A stretch of 64,000 nucleotides of DNA from Mesorhizobium comanense (GTDB taxonomy: Bacteria; Pseudomonadota; Alphaproteobacteria; Rhizobiales; Rhizobiaceae). The stretch covers positions 186,001 to 250,000 of the forward strand of contig NZ_SCNN01000008.1 in the NCBI RefSeq assembly GCF_005503535.1, written 5' to 3'. Below, one piece after another: positions 1-7,908 of the stretch. The notes beneath the pieces were generated by a model. That model saw only the letters and a program-made list of their open reading frames with translations. It was not told the origin of the DNA and did not search any database. A program made the position numbers and the translations under genes. Every line of letters begins with the position of its first letter. Positions within the stretch are counted from its first letter, which is position 1.

Positions 1-1626
1 GTCGACGCGCTCGAAGCCAACGGCACCGATCGCATTTTCTGCGTGCCGGGCGAGTCCTATCTCGCCGTGCTCGACGCGCTGCATGACTCCTCGATCCGCA
101 CCATCGTCTGCCGCCAGGAAGGCGGTGCCGCCATGATGGCGGACTGCCAGGGTCGGCTGACCGGCAAGCCCGGCATCTGCTTCGTCACCCGTGGCCCCGG
201 CGCCACCAACGCATCCGCCGGCGTCCACATCGCCATGCAGGATTCGGTGCCGATGATCCTGTTCATCGGCCAAGTCGCCAGCCACGCCAAGGAACGCGAA
301 GCCTTCCAGGAAGTCGACTACGTCAGGTTCTTCGGCGACATCGCCAAATGGGTGGTCGAGATCGACGACGCCTCGCGCATTCCGGAATTCGTCACCCGTG
401 CCTTCGCCGTGGCAACCTCGGGCCGCCCCGGCCCGGTCGTCATCTCGCTGCCGGAGGACATGCTGACCAGCGAGGTCGAGGCACCGCAGGCGCTTCCGCA
501 CACGCCGGTGGAGACCCGCCCCGGCGAGGCCGAGCTCGATGCGCTGGAAATGCTGCTCGCCAACGCCAAACGCCCCTTTGTCATTCTCGGCGGCACGCGC
601 TGGGACGAGGAAGCCGTGACGGGGATGCAGGCCATATCGGAAGCCTGGTCGCTGCCCGTCGGCTGCTCGTTCCGCCGCCAGATGCTGTTTGACCATCTGC
701 ACCAGAACTACGCCGGCGACGTCGGCATCGGCATCAACCCGAAGCTGGCGGCCGCGATCAAGCAAGCCGACGTCGTGCTGCTGATTGGCGGCCGCATGGG
801 TGAGATGCCGTCGTCCGACTACACCTTGCTGAAGAGCCCCTACCCGGACCAGGCGCTGGTGCATGTCCACGCCGATTCCGGCGAACTTGGCCGGGTCTAC
901 CGGCCAACGATCGCCATCAACGCTTCGCCTGCCGCCTTCGTCGAAGCGTTCGCGAAACGCAGGCCGGCCGCCACGCCCGCGTGGGCGCAGGAAGCGGCCA
1001 GATTGCATGCCGCCTATCTCGACTGGTCGACCCCGCCGCAAACCGGCCCCGGCGCGGTCCAGATGGGACCGATCATGACCTATCTGGAAAAGGTGCTGCC
1101 CGAAGACGCCATCCTGACCAATGGCGCCGGCAACTATGCCACCTGGGTCCACCGCTTCCACCGCTTCCGCCGCTTTGCCACGCAGGGAGCGCCGACCTCC
1201 GGCTCGATGGGCTACGGCACACCGGCCGCGGTCGCCGCCAAGGCGCTTTATCCCGACCGGACCGTGGTCGCCTTTGCCGGCGATGGCTGCTTCCTGATGA
1301 ACGGGCAGGAATTCGCCACCGCCGTGCAATACGACCTGCCGATCGTGGTGATCGTCGTCAACAACGGTATCTACGGCACCATCCGCATGCATCAGGAGCG
1401 CGAATATCCCGGCCGCGTCGTGGGCACCGATCTGAAGAACCCGGATTTTGCCGCGCTCGCCCGCGCTTATGGCGGCCATGGCGAGACGGTGGAAAAGACG
1501 GCGGATTTTGCGCCCGCTTTCGAGCGCGCGCGCGCCAGCGGCAAGCCCGCGATCATCGAAATCCGGCTCGATCCGGAAGCGATCACGCCGACCCGCACGA
1601 TGACGCAGATCCGCGACAAGGCCTGA
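1..1626 (+). CDS. ThDP-dependent acetolactate synthase-like enzyme (5' partial)
   Basis: A thiamine-diphosphate enzyme of the acetolactate synthase/benzoylformate decarboxylase superfamily. The frame is open from base 1, so the true start lies outside the window. Visible are the N-terminal cofactor glutamate in CRQEGGAA, the following GPGATN loop, a central domain, and the C-terminal pyrophosphate motif beginning GDGCFLMNG and ending in VNNGIYG. These are the three usual domains in order. No small regulatory subunit gene follows, so a catabolic 2-oxo-acid decarboxylase or carboligase is more likely than the biosynthetic AHAS; this is inference. The substrate cannot be told from the sequence. 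A hairpin follows the TGA stop. Confidence 0.85.
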   Translation, partial: VDALEANGTDRIFCVPGESYLAVLDALHDSSIRTIVCRQEGGAAMMADCQGRLTGKPGICFVTRGPGATNASAGVHIAMQDSVPMILFIGQVASHAKEREAFQEVDYVRFFGDIAKWVVEIDDASRIPEFVTRAFAVATSGRPGPVVISLPEDMLTSEVEAPQALPHTPVETRPGEAELDALEMLLANAKRPFVILGGTRWDEEAVTGMQAISEAWSLPVGCSFRRQMLFDHLHQNYAGDVGIGINPKLAAAIKQADVVLLIGGRMGEMPSSDYTLLKSPYPDQALVHVHADSGELGRVYRPTIAINASPAAFVEAFAKRRPAATPAWAQEAARLHAAYLDWSTPPQTGPGAVQMGPIMTYLEKVLPEDAILTNGAGNYATWVHRFHRFRRFATQGAPTSGSMGYGTPAAVAAKALYPDRTVVAFAGDGCFLMNGQEFATAVQYDLPIVVIVVNNGIYGTIRMHQEREYPGRVVGTDLKNPDFAALARAYGGHGETVEKTADFAPAFERARASGKPAIIEIRLDPEAITPTRTMTQIRDKA

Positions 1627-1644
1627 AACAGTCAAAAAGAAAAA

Positions 1645-1667
1645 AACGGGGCTGCCCCTGCCCCGTT
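1645..1667. terminator. Hairpin after the ThDP enzyme, T-tract on the minus strand
   Basis: A perfect 8-bp stem (AACGGGGC/GCCCCGTT) with a 7-nt loop lies 18 nt past the ThDP gene stop. The A-rich run on its left side reads as a T-tract on the minus strand, so it fits a minus-strand intrinsic terminator best. The nearest minus-strand gene ends 311 nt away, so it may also serve the plus-strand gene. Confidence 0.5.
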
Positions 1668-1978
1668 GGGGTACTGGAGTTCTGGAGGCCGGCCCCGCGC
1701 GAAGCGAGGCCGGCTCCAACTGCTGGCCACGACCTGCCATTGGCAGGAAGGGCCCGTGAACCAGCAGGGTCTGCTTTGCCCGGCCGCCATCATTGCCCGG
1801 CATGTCTCCGAAGGCGACGGTCAGCCGCCGCGATCCATGATGCCCCGGCAAACTAGGCGTTCAGGCCTGTCGCCGCAGCGGACAAATAAGGACAATTGAG
1901 GACAATTGGCACCATAGCGGCGCGGAGCTGGGCGATCTGTCGCCCTACAGCCCTGCTCTCCGACATCGCCCTGCTCTC
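1668..1978. other. Intergenic stretch with phased GGACAA repeats
   Basis: No convincing gene is seen here between two convergent genes. A GC-rich imperfect hairpin lies near 1683-1717. Three GGACAA motifs start at 1880, 1890 and 1900, exactly one helical turn apart; the last two belong to a perfect tandem of AGGACAATTG. The rest shows nothing recognisable. Confidence 0.5.
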
Positions 1979-2434
1979 CTACATCGCCTTGTCGATCTGC
2001 CCGCGGATCTCGCCGTCCTTGTTGGCGGCCGTATGGACATTGACGTAGTACTTGCCGGCCTCCAGGTCGGCGGCCTGCGCGTCGGTCAACGTTGCTGATC
2101 CTTTGATCGGGCTCTTGAGTTTACCCTTGAACGGGATGACCGGGCTCGCATTCGCTCCCATCGCCGCCGGACCGTGGATGTGCGCGGCCGTCGCAGGCCC
2201 GCTGAGGCCGGAATATTTGACGTCCCAGCTGAGCTTCTTCTTGGCGGTGTCGAAGGTGAACGTGGCTGTGCCCTTGCCCTTTGTGGTGACCGGCGGGCTC
2301 TGCTGGCTGCCGTCGAGAGTGGCCTTGTATTTCACCACTTCGGCCAATGCCGGCGAGACGAAAAGCAAAGCGGACGAGACGGCCAGTGCCGAAAACACCG
2401 GCAGCAGGGCCGGCGACAGGAATTGTGTGCGCAT
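1979..2434 (-). CDS. Secreted CHRD-domain protein
   Basis: A 151-residue exported protein. The signal peptide runs to about residue 31 (hydrophobic core, cleavage near SPALAEV). It is followed by one CHRD domain with the typical VVKYKATLDGSQQSPPV opening, a central AAHIHGPA motif and the closing YYVNVHTAANKDGEIRGQI. CHRD domains are named after chordin; bacterial stand-alone versions are periplasmic or extracellular and have no assigned reaction. The start at 2434 is chosen over longer frames because GGAGG lies six bases upstream and the signal peptide begins there. It is monocistronic and convergent with the ThDP gene. Confidence 0.85.
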   Translation of the reverse strand: MRTQFLSPALLPVFSALAVSSALLFVSPALAEVVKYKATLDGSQQSPPVTTKGKGTATFTFDTAKKKLSWDVKYSGLSGPATAAHIHGPAAMGANASPVIPFKGKLKSPIKGSATLTDAQAADLEAGKYYVNVHTAANKDGEIRGQIDKAM

Positions 2435-2555
2435 GAAGAACCTCCGAGTGGCTTTCGCATGCGTCGCGGCTCCCCGACGCGCGCATGCCGCAACCTGAAC
2501 GATCGGGCGGCACGATGTATCCCGACACACGTTTTTGTGACCGGGCGGCATGAAA

Positions 2556-2577
2556 AAGGGGCGGTCGCCCGCCCCTT
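2556..2577 (-). terminator. Intrinsic terminator of the pyrimidine ABC operon
   Basis: Stem AAGGGGCG/CGCCCCTT with a 6-nt loop. On the minus strand the stem runs into TTTTT. It lies 27 nt past the stop of the substrate-binding protein gene, the last gene of the minus-strand transporter operon. Confidence 0.75.
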
Positions 2578-2604
2578 CTCAATGCTTGCGCAAGACCGCT
2601 GATA

Positions 2605-3576
2605 CTACTGAATCGCCTTGTCGGTGATCGCGGTCGTATAGGCGCCGGTCGGCTCCTTGGTGATGATCTTCTGGTCGAGCAACGCCTTGGCGGTGCGCTC
2701 ATAGGCGGCCGGGATCAACTTGCCGTCGGCATTGTCGATCAGCTTGGCCACTTCCTTCATCATGAACTTCTGGTGGTTCTCGTCCTGGCCGCCGCCGTCC
2801 ACGACAATGCCTGCGGCCTCGTCGGTGTTCTCGGTGGCGTATTTCCAGCCCTTCATCGAGGCGCGCACGAAACGCACCATCTTGTCGGAGAAAGCCGGAT
2901 CCTTGAGCTTGTCCTCAAGTGTGTAGAGCCCGTCTTCCAACAGGTCGTTGCCCATCGCCGAGTAGTTGAAGACGATCAGGTCTTCCGGCTTGTAGCCGGC
3001 ATCGAGGACCTGGCCGTATTCGTTGTAGGTCATGACCGAGATGCAGTCCGCCTGCTTCTGGATCAGCGGCTGCACGTCGAAGCTCTGCTTCAGCACGGTG
3101 ACGCCGTCCGGTCCGCCATCGGTCTTGAGACCGATCTTGTTCATCCAGGCGTAGAATGGATATTCGTTGCCGAAGAACCAGACGCCGAGCGTGTGGCCCT
3201 TGAAATCGGCCTCGGTCTTGATCGGCCCGTTCTTGGGGCACACCAGCTCCATGCCGGCCTTCTTGAAAGGCTGGGCGATGTTGACGAGGTTCACGCCCTT
3301 GTCGCGGGCCGCGAGCGCACCGCCCATCCAGTCGACAATGACGTCGGCGCCGCCGCCGGCAATGACCTGCTCGGGCGCGATATCCGGGCCGCCCGGCTTG
3401 ATGTCGACGTCGAGGCCTTCCGCGTCATAGAAGCCCTTGGCCTTGGCGACATAGTAGCCGGCAAACTGGGCCTGCGTGACCCATTTCAGCTGCAAGGTCA
3501 CCTTGTCGGCGGCCATCGCCTGGAACGCGGCCAGCGACATCGCGCCGGCCAGGACAGGAATAATCAGTTTTTTCAT
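2605..3576 (-). CDS. NMT1/THI5-like ABC transporter substrate-binding protein
   Basis: A 323-residue periplasmic binding protein. The signal peptide is residues 1-23 (MKKLIIPVLAGAM..., cleavage after AMAA). The mature part opens with the NMT1/SsuA-type pattern VTLQLKWVTQAQFAGYYVAK, followed by KGFYDAEGLDVDI and a GGADVIVDWM segment. This family carries pyrimidine-like rings, riboflavin, taurine and related compounds. The start at 3576 has AGAGGG upstream; the frame stays open far beyond it, but the upstream translation is only a shadow of the permease. It is the last gene of the ATPase-permease-permease-binding protein operon. Because pyrimidine catabolic genes adjoin, a pyrimidine or related base is the likely ligand (inference). 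Confidence 0.85.
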   Translation of the reverse strand: MKKLIIPVLAGAMSLAAFQAMAADKVTLQLKWVTQAQFAGYYVAKAKGFYDAEGLDVDIKPGGPDIAPEQVIAGGGADVIVDWMGGALAARDKGVNLVNIAQPFKKAGMELVCPKNGPIKTEADFKGHTLGVWFFGNEYPFYAWMNKIGLKTDGGPDGVTVLKQSFDVQPLIQKQADCISVMTYNEYGQVLDAGYKPEDLIVFNYSAMGNDLLEDGLYTLEDKLKDPAFSDKMVRFVRASMKGWKYATENTDEAAGIVVDGGGQDENHQKFMMKEVAKLIDNADGKLIPAAYERTAKALLDQKIITKEPTGAYTTAITDKAIQ

Positions 3577-3617
3577 TCTTTTACCCTCTGAAGTTAGTGC
3601 CCTTAAACCCACCGCCC

Positions 3618-4772
3618 CTATCCACCACGGACAGAGGGATGCCAAAACGTGACGGCTCTTTCGACAAGAGCGACCACGCCATAAAAGACCGAACCCGCAA
3701 GGGCTGCAACTGCGATTTCGGCCCAGACCATGTCGATGTTCATCCGCCCGACTTCGGTCGAAATACGGAATCCCATGCCCACGACGGGCGTGCCGAAGAA
3801 CTCGGCGACGATGGCGCCGATCAGCGCCAGCGTCGAATTGATCTTCAGTGCGTTGAAGATGAAGGGCGCGGCGGCCGGCAACCGGAGCTTGACCAGCGTC
3901 GGCCAGTAGCCCGACGCATAGGTGCGCATCAGGTCGCGCTCCATGTGGCCGGAGGCGGCAAGGCCGGCGACCGTGTTCACCAGCATCGGGAAGAAGGTCA
4001 TGATGATGACCACCGCCGCCTTGGACTGCCAGTCGAAGCCGAACCACATCACCATGATCGGCGCCACGCCGATGATGGGCAGCGCCGAGACCATGTTCCC
4101 GATCGGCAGCAGCCCGCGCCGCAGGAACGGCACGCGGTCGGCCAGGATCGCGGTGATAAAGCCGGCGCCGCTGCCGACGATGTAGCCGAACAGGACCGCC
4201 TTGAGGATTGTCTGCCGCACATCCGCGCCGAGGATCGGCAGGGAGTTGGCAAAGCGTGCGCCGATCGCGCTCGGCGGCGGCAGGAGGATGAAGGGAATGC
4301 CGGCGCCACGCGTCACCGCTTCCCAGATGATCAGGATCCAGGCGCCGAAGATCGCGGGGATGACGAGGCGCAGCGCCGTACGGCTGCCCTTGTGCGCCGG
4401 CCGGATATCCGACAGCACCGCCACGCATCGCCAGCCCAGAAGCCAGGCAGCGGCAAGGAGAAGGTAATAAGGCGCGAGCGCTGTACCTTCGAAACCTCCT
4501 ATGCCTGATATCAGCAGCCATGCGGTGAGATGAGCGCCCACGAAAAGCACCCCGGCTTCTATCAGGGGCGCGATCCGGATCATCGAGACCAGCGCCGCCA
4601 CCACGACCAGGCCCATCATAAGCAACTTCGTTGCGTGATAGGGATAGGCCGCACTTGCCGCCGTGTCCGCCAGCGCGGCCGCTTCCGGTTTGGACATCGC
4701 GCCCAGCACGACGGCAACCACGCACAGCGCAATCGCCAGCACGCCTTGCCAGGACGGTTTCAGCCAGTTCAT
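3618..4772 (-). CDS. ABC transporter permease, NMT1-system, long N-terminus
   Basis: A 384-residue inner-membrane permease. The C-terminal two thirds is a standard binding-protein-dependent permease domain; its EAA-type coupling loop is seen in SGYWPTLVKLRLPAAAPFIF. An extra N-terminal part of about 130 residues carries three or four hydrophobic segments. Start 4772 overlaps the stop of the preceding permease gene (ATGA overlap) and has GGGAGG upstream, so the two permeases are translationally coupled and probably form a heterodimeric channel. The ligand is inferred from context to be a pyrimidine-type compound. Confidence 0.85.
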   Translation of the reverse strand: MNWLKPSWQGVLAIALCVVAVVLGAMSKPEAAALADTAASAAYPYHATKLLMMGLVVVAALVSMIRIAPLIEAGVLFVGAHLTAWLLISGIGGFEGTALAPYYLLLAAAWLLGWRCVAVLSDIRPAHKGSRTALRLVIPAIFGAWILIIWEAVTRGAGIPFILLPPPSAIGARFANSLPILGADVRQTILKAVLFGYIVGSGAGFITAILADRVPFLRRGLLPIGNMVSALPIIGVAPIMVMWFGFDWQSKAAVVIIMTFFPMLVNTVAGLAASGHMERDLMRTYASGYWPTLVKLRLPAAAPFIFNALKINSTLALIGAIVAEFFGTPVVGMGFRISTEVGRMNIDMVWAEIAVAALAGSVFYGVVALVERAVTFWHPSVRGG

Positions 4773-5647
4773 GCCGGCCTCCCGCCCATGGCGCGGTCGA
4801 CGAGACGACCGGCGACGCCGACAACCATCACCAGCAGCGCCGCCACGATCGAACCGGCGACGAGCGCCGACCAGATGTCGATGGATTGGCTGTAATAGGC
4901 GCCGGCGAGCAGCTTTGCGCCGATGCCGGCGACCGCGCCTGTGGGCAGCTCGCCGACGATGGCGCCGACGAGGCTCGCGGCCACGGCCACCTTCATCGAG
5001 GTGAACAGGAACGGCACAGAGGCCGGCACGCGCAGCTTCCAGAAGGTCTGCGCGCGGCTGGCATTGTAGGTGTGCATCAGGTCGAGATGCATGATCTCGG
5101 GCGAGCGCAACCCCTTCACCATGCCGACCGTCACCGGGAAGAAGGACAGGTAGGTCGAGATCATTGCCTTCGGGACCAGCCCGGTAATGCCGACCGCCGC
5201 CAGCACCACGATGATCATCGGCGCCACCGCAAGGATCGGAATGGTCTGCGAGGCGATGATCCACGGCATCAGGCTGCGGTCGAGCGTCGCCACATGCACG
5301 ATGCCGACCGCAATGACGATGCCGAGCGCGGTGCCGAAGGCAAAGCCAAGCAGCGTCGAGGACAGCGTCACCCAGGCATTGTAGACGAGGCTGCGGTTCG
5401 AATTGATGGGCCGCAGAAAGGTGTTTTCGAAGAAGTTCACCGCCACCTGGTGCGGCGCCGGCATGGTCGGCTTGGGCTGCGACAGCGTCTTGCCGACGAA
5501 TTCCATGGTTCCGGGCGTCGCGTTGGCGCGGCTGTCCATATCGCGCTGGAACGGCGCGTTGAGGATGACGGCGAAGACATACCAGAGCACCACGACGCCG
5601 GCGAGGATGGTGGTGACGGGGATGAGTTTGTCGCGGAAGCTATCCAT
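4769..5647 (-). CDS. ABC transporter permease, NMT1-system
   Basis: A 292-residue permease of the BPD_transp_1 family. One N-terminal membrane segment precedes a periplasmic stretch and a five- or six-helix core. The coupling loop reads NASRAQTFWKLRVPASVPFLF. Its ATG is immediately preceded by the TAG stop of the DUF559 ORF, whose repeat arm therefore lies in this gene's 5' region. In the undisturbed operon it would follow the ATPase gene directly. Together with the next permease it should form the channel of the importer. Confidence 0.88.
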   Translation of the reverse strand: MDSFRDKLIPVTTILAGVVVLWYVFAVILNAPFQRDMDSRANATPGTMEFVGKTLSQPKPTMPAPHQVAVNFFENTFLRPINSNRSLVYNAWVTLSSTLLGFAFGTALGIVIAVGIVHVATLDRSLMPWIIASQTIPILAVAPMIIVVLAAVGITGLVPKAMISTYLSFFPVTVGMVKGLRSPEIMHLDLMHTYNASRAQTFWKLRVPASVPFLFTSMKVAVAASLVGAIVGELPTGAVAGIGAKLLAGAYYSQSIDIWSALVAGSIVAALLVMVVGVAGRLVDRAMGGRPA

Positions 5648-6172
5648 CTAGAGGTGCCCTTCTCCTCTCCCCGCCGGGGAGAGGGTGGCCGGAGCGAAGC
5701 GAAGGCCGGGTGAGGGGGAGTGTATCTCACCCTCAAGCACCGCTAATATTGTATCCAAAACCGCCCGCCGCTCCGCCAGAACCTCGTGGTTCCAGAAACG
5801 AAGAACAGAATAACCATGGCTGTTCAACCAAGCGGTTCTGCTTTCATCAGTCAGGGACTCGGCATGTTGGCTGCCATCGATTTCAATGATCAAGTTCTTC
5901 TCGCGGCAGAGAAAGTCGGCGAAGAACGGGCCTAGCGGCACTTGCCTTACGAACTTGTAGCCGTTGAGGTGACGCCCCCGTAACTCGCCCCAAAGCCGGT
6001 ATTCGGCTTTGGTTTCGTCAAGCCGCAGCTCTCGGGCGCGCTCCGTGACCCCGGCCTTCCTCTTGGTTGGATGCGTCGGCGCCGCCCCCTCACCCGACCT
6101 CCGCTTCGCTCCGGCCACCCTCTCCCCCTGGGGGAGAGGAGGAAGCTCTTCCCCCGCCCGCTCAATCATCAT
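5648..6172 (-). CDS. DUF559 (VSR-like) endonuclease-fold protein in a repeat-flanked cassette
   Basis: About 174 residues from the tandem ATGs at 6172/6169; a GTG at 6118 is another possible start. The central roughly 110 residues form a DUF559 domain related to very-short-patch-repair and PD-(D/E)XK nucleases. Visible features are an ETKAEYRLWGELRGR helix, the acidic FFADFLC and NLIIEIDGSQH strands with D and E-x-D, and RFWNHEVL. Both ends of the ORF are translations of the flanking inverted repeat (PLPQGERVAG... at the N-end, PGLRFAPATLSPAGRGEG at the C-end). It overlaps the ATPase stop by 11 nt and ends one base before the permease start, so it splits an otherwise compact operon. The DNA substrate is unknown. 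Confidence 0.8.
   Translation of the reverse strand: MMIERAGEELPPLPQGERVAGAKRRSGEGAAPTHPTKRKAGVTERARELRLDETKAEYRLWGELRGRHLNGYKFVRQVPLGPFFADFLCREKNLIIEIDGSQHAESLTDESRTAWLNSHGYSVLRFWNHEVLAERRAVLDTILAVLEGEIHSPSPGLRFAPATLSPAGRGEGHL
5659..6145. mobile_element. Candidate mobile cassette: inverted repeats around DUF559 ORF
   Basis: Arms at 5659-5718 and 6085-6145 are inverted copies of about 60 nt that differ at only a handful of positions. Both contain GGTGGCCGGAGCGAAGCG and run into GGGTGAGGGGG. Each arm holds its own small palindrome (CTCTCCCC...GGGGAGAG). Between the arms lies the DUF559 ORF. No target-site duplication could be made out with certainty. Confidence 0.6.
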
Positions 6173-6953
6173 AGCTGTGCCCTGCCCGCAGGCCGTCGCG
6201 AACACGCGCCGCGATCGCCAAAAACTCCGGCGTTTCGCGGATGTCGAGCGGCCGCTCCTTCGGCAGCGTCGATTCGATGATGTCGCTGACACGGCCGGGG
6301 CGTGGTGACATCACCACAATCCGTGTCGACAGATAGACGGCTTCCGGAATGGAGTGGGTGACGAAGCAGATAGTCCTGTTGGTGCGCGCCCATAGCTGCA
6401 GCAATTGCTCGTTGAGGTGATCGCGAACGATCTCGTCCAAAGCCCCGAACGGCTCGTCCATCAACAGGAGGTCGGCGTCGAAGGCCAGCGCGCGCGCGAT
6501 CGAGGCGCGCTGCTGCATGCCGCCGGAAAGCTGCCAGGGATATTTCTTCTCGAAGCCGGACAGGTTGACCAGATCCATCGTGCGCTTGATGCGTTCCGCC
6601 TGCTCGGCCCTGGACAGGCCCATGATCTCGAGCGGCAGCGCGACATTGCGCTCTATGGTGCGCCAAGGAAACAGCGCGGCCGCCTGGAAGACGTAGCCAT
6701 AGGCGCGTTTCTCGCGCGCCTGCTCCGGCGTCATGCCGTTGACCGAAATCGTTCCCGAGGTCGGTTTCTCCAGATCGGCGATGACGCGCAGCAGGGTTGT
6801 CTTGCCGCAGCCCGATGGCCCGATAAAGGAGACGAACTCACCCTTGCCGATGGTGAGGTCGACATTGGACAGCGCCTGTACGGGGCCGTCATTGGTCTGG
6901 AAGGTAAGGCCCAGTTTGCTTGCCGCGACGACGGCTGGCGAGGTTCCCGTCAT
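6162..6953 (-). CDS. ABC transporter ATP-binding protein, NMT1-system
   Basis: A 263-residue ATPase of the nitrate/taurine/pyrimidine importer class. Walker A is GPSGCGKT (45-52), the signature is LSGGMQQR (142-149), Walker B is LLLMDEP (162-168), and a switch histidine is in CFVTHS. Start 6953 is chosen because the family similarity begins there; longer starts would run into the divergent cupin gene. It should be the first gene of the four-gene importer operon, with its promoter in the 130-bp space before the cupin. Its stop is overlapped by the DUF559 cassette ORF. Confidence 0.88.
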   Translation of the reverse strand: MTGTSPAVVAASKLGLTFQTNDGPVQALSNVDLTIGKGEFVSFIGPSGCGKTTLLRVIADLEKPTSGTISVNGMTPEQAREKRAYGYVFQAAALFPWRTIERNVALPLEIMGLSRAEQAERIKRTMDLVNLSGFEKKYPWQLSGGMQQRASIARALAFDADLLLMDEPFGALDEIVRDHLNEQLLQLWARTNRTICFVTHSIPEAVYLSTRIVVMSPRPGRVSDIIESTLPKERPLDIRETPEFLAIAARVRDGLRAGHSYDD

Positions 6954-7083
6954 CGGCCGAGGCCTGCCTGTTCCCGCCGCCGCCGCGCCGGCCGGATTCC
7001 GATTGCTTTTATCGCGATGTTGTTTTCCACTCGCCCCGTCCCATTGGTCCTGTCCTGTCAGCCCGCCGCCCGGAGTTTCCCCG

Positions 7084-7488
7084 ATGTCGCCCAAACCGAC
7101 ATGTCATCTTATCCGCCCTGAAAGCACTTATGAAGGCAAGCAGGGTTTGACCTATTTCGCCGGCATCGCCACCGAGTCCGTCGGCTCTTCCGGCATCTGC
7201 ATGCATGTGCTCACCATGCCGCCCGGCGTCCGCGCCAAGGCGCATCTGCACGAGAGCCACGAAACCGCGATCTATGTGCTCTCCGGCGAAGTCCATACCT
7301 GGTATGGCGACCGCCTCGAGCACCACATCGTCGTCAAGGCGGGCGACCTCTTCTACATTCCGGCGGGCGTGCCGCATCTGCCGGCCAATCTCAGCGACGC
7401 CCCCTCCTCGGCGGTCATTGCCCGCACCGATCCCAACGAACAGGAAAGCGTCGTCCTGCTGCCGGAACTGGATGCGCTGGTCGCCTGA
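7084..7488 (+). CDS. Small cupin protein
   Basis: A 134-residue single-domain cupin. Metal-binding positions are visible as H54, H56, E60 (AHLHESHE) and H98 (PAGVPHLP), the two standard cupin motifs. Start 7084 has GGAG nine bases upstream. It is divergent from the ABC ATPase gene and convergent with the secreted protein gene downstream of hydA. Cupins of this size act as isomerases, dioxygenases or ligand sensors, and nothing here decides which. Its position suggests a role linked to pyrimidine or base uptake, but this is only contextual. Confidence 0.8.
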   Translation: MSPKPTCHLIRPESTYEGKQGLTYFAGIATESVGSSGICMHVLTMPPGVRAKAHLHESHETAIYVLSGEVHTWYGDRLEHHIVVKAGDLFYIPAGVPHLPANLSDAPSSAVIARTDPNEQESVVLLPELDALVA

Positions 7489-7511
7489 TGTGAGTGGGTG
7501 GGCTCCCGCCG

Positions 7512-7907
7512 TCATTTGCACCGGGAGACTTCGCCCATCACATTGCCGTCCTCGTCGACGACAGACAGTTTCTTGGGGTTCTTGGCGCTGCGCTTGATGG
7601 TGAAGGTGGCTGGCGACTTGCCATCCTCGCCTTCGGCTTCGCACTCCGCCTTGATGGTCAGCGAACCGTCGGCCTGCGCCTTCTTGTCGGTGAAGGTGCA
7701 GGCGCTGGCCGCCGTGATCAGCTCCTTGTCGGTCAGAAGCAGCATCTGGTCGGCGGCGACTTCCTGGCCGTTCTTGTTGATGCAGCCATATTTGTCGCCA
7801 TAGGGCTTGGACAGGTCGATGGCCTTGGAAAGGTCGATGGCCGTGGCCGACGCGTGGCCGGCGGCAAGAGCCAGGACCGCGGTGAAAACGAAACCCCCGA
7901 GACGCAT
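7512..7907 (-). CDS. Small secreted protein coupled to hydA
   Basis: 131 residues with a clear signal peptide (MRLGGFVFTAVLALAAGHASA). I do not recognise the mature part. It contains three cysteines (in YGCINKNG, ASACTF and KAECEAEG) and a fourth near the C-terminus, so disulfides are plausible. ATG 7907 lies one base after the dihydropyrimidinase stop (TGA-G-ATG), implying translational coupling. It is the last gene of the minus-strand operon and converges with the cupin gene. Confidence 0.7.
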   Translation of the reverse strand: MRLGGFVFTAVLALAAGHASATAIDLSKAIDLSKPYGDKYGCINKNGQEVAADQMLLLTDKELITAASACTFTDKKAQADGSLTIKAECEAEGEDGKSPATFTIKRSAKNPKKLSVVDEDGNVMGEVSRCK

Positions 7908-7908
7908 C

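Noticed and set aside
2605..4824. A single long protein joining the binding protein to an upstream frame
   Set aside because: The part before 3576 is only the permease gene read in another frame; a signal peptide and ribosome binding site define the start at 3576.
7045..7075. A third RutR site before the ABC transporter operon (around CCCATTGGTCCTG)
   Set aside because: Only about 8 of 14 positions fit the palindrome, no better than chance in this region.
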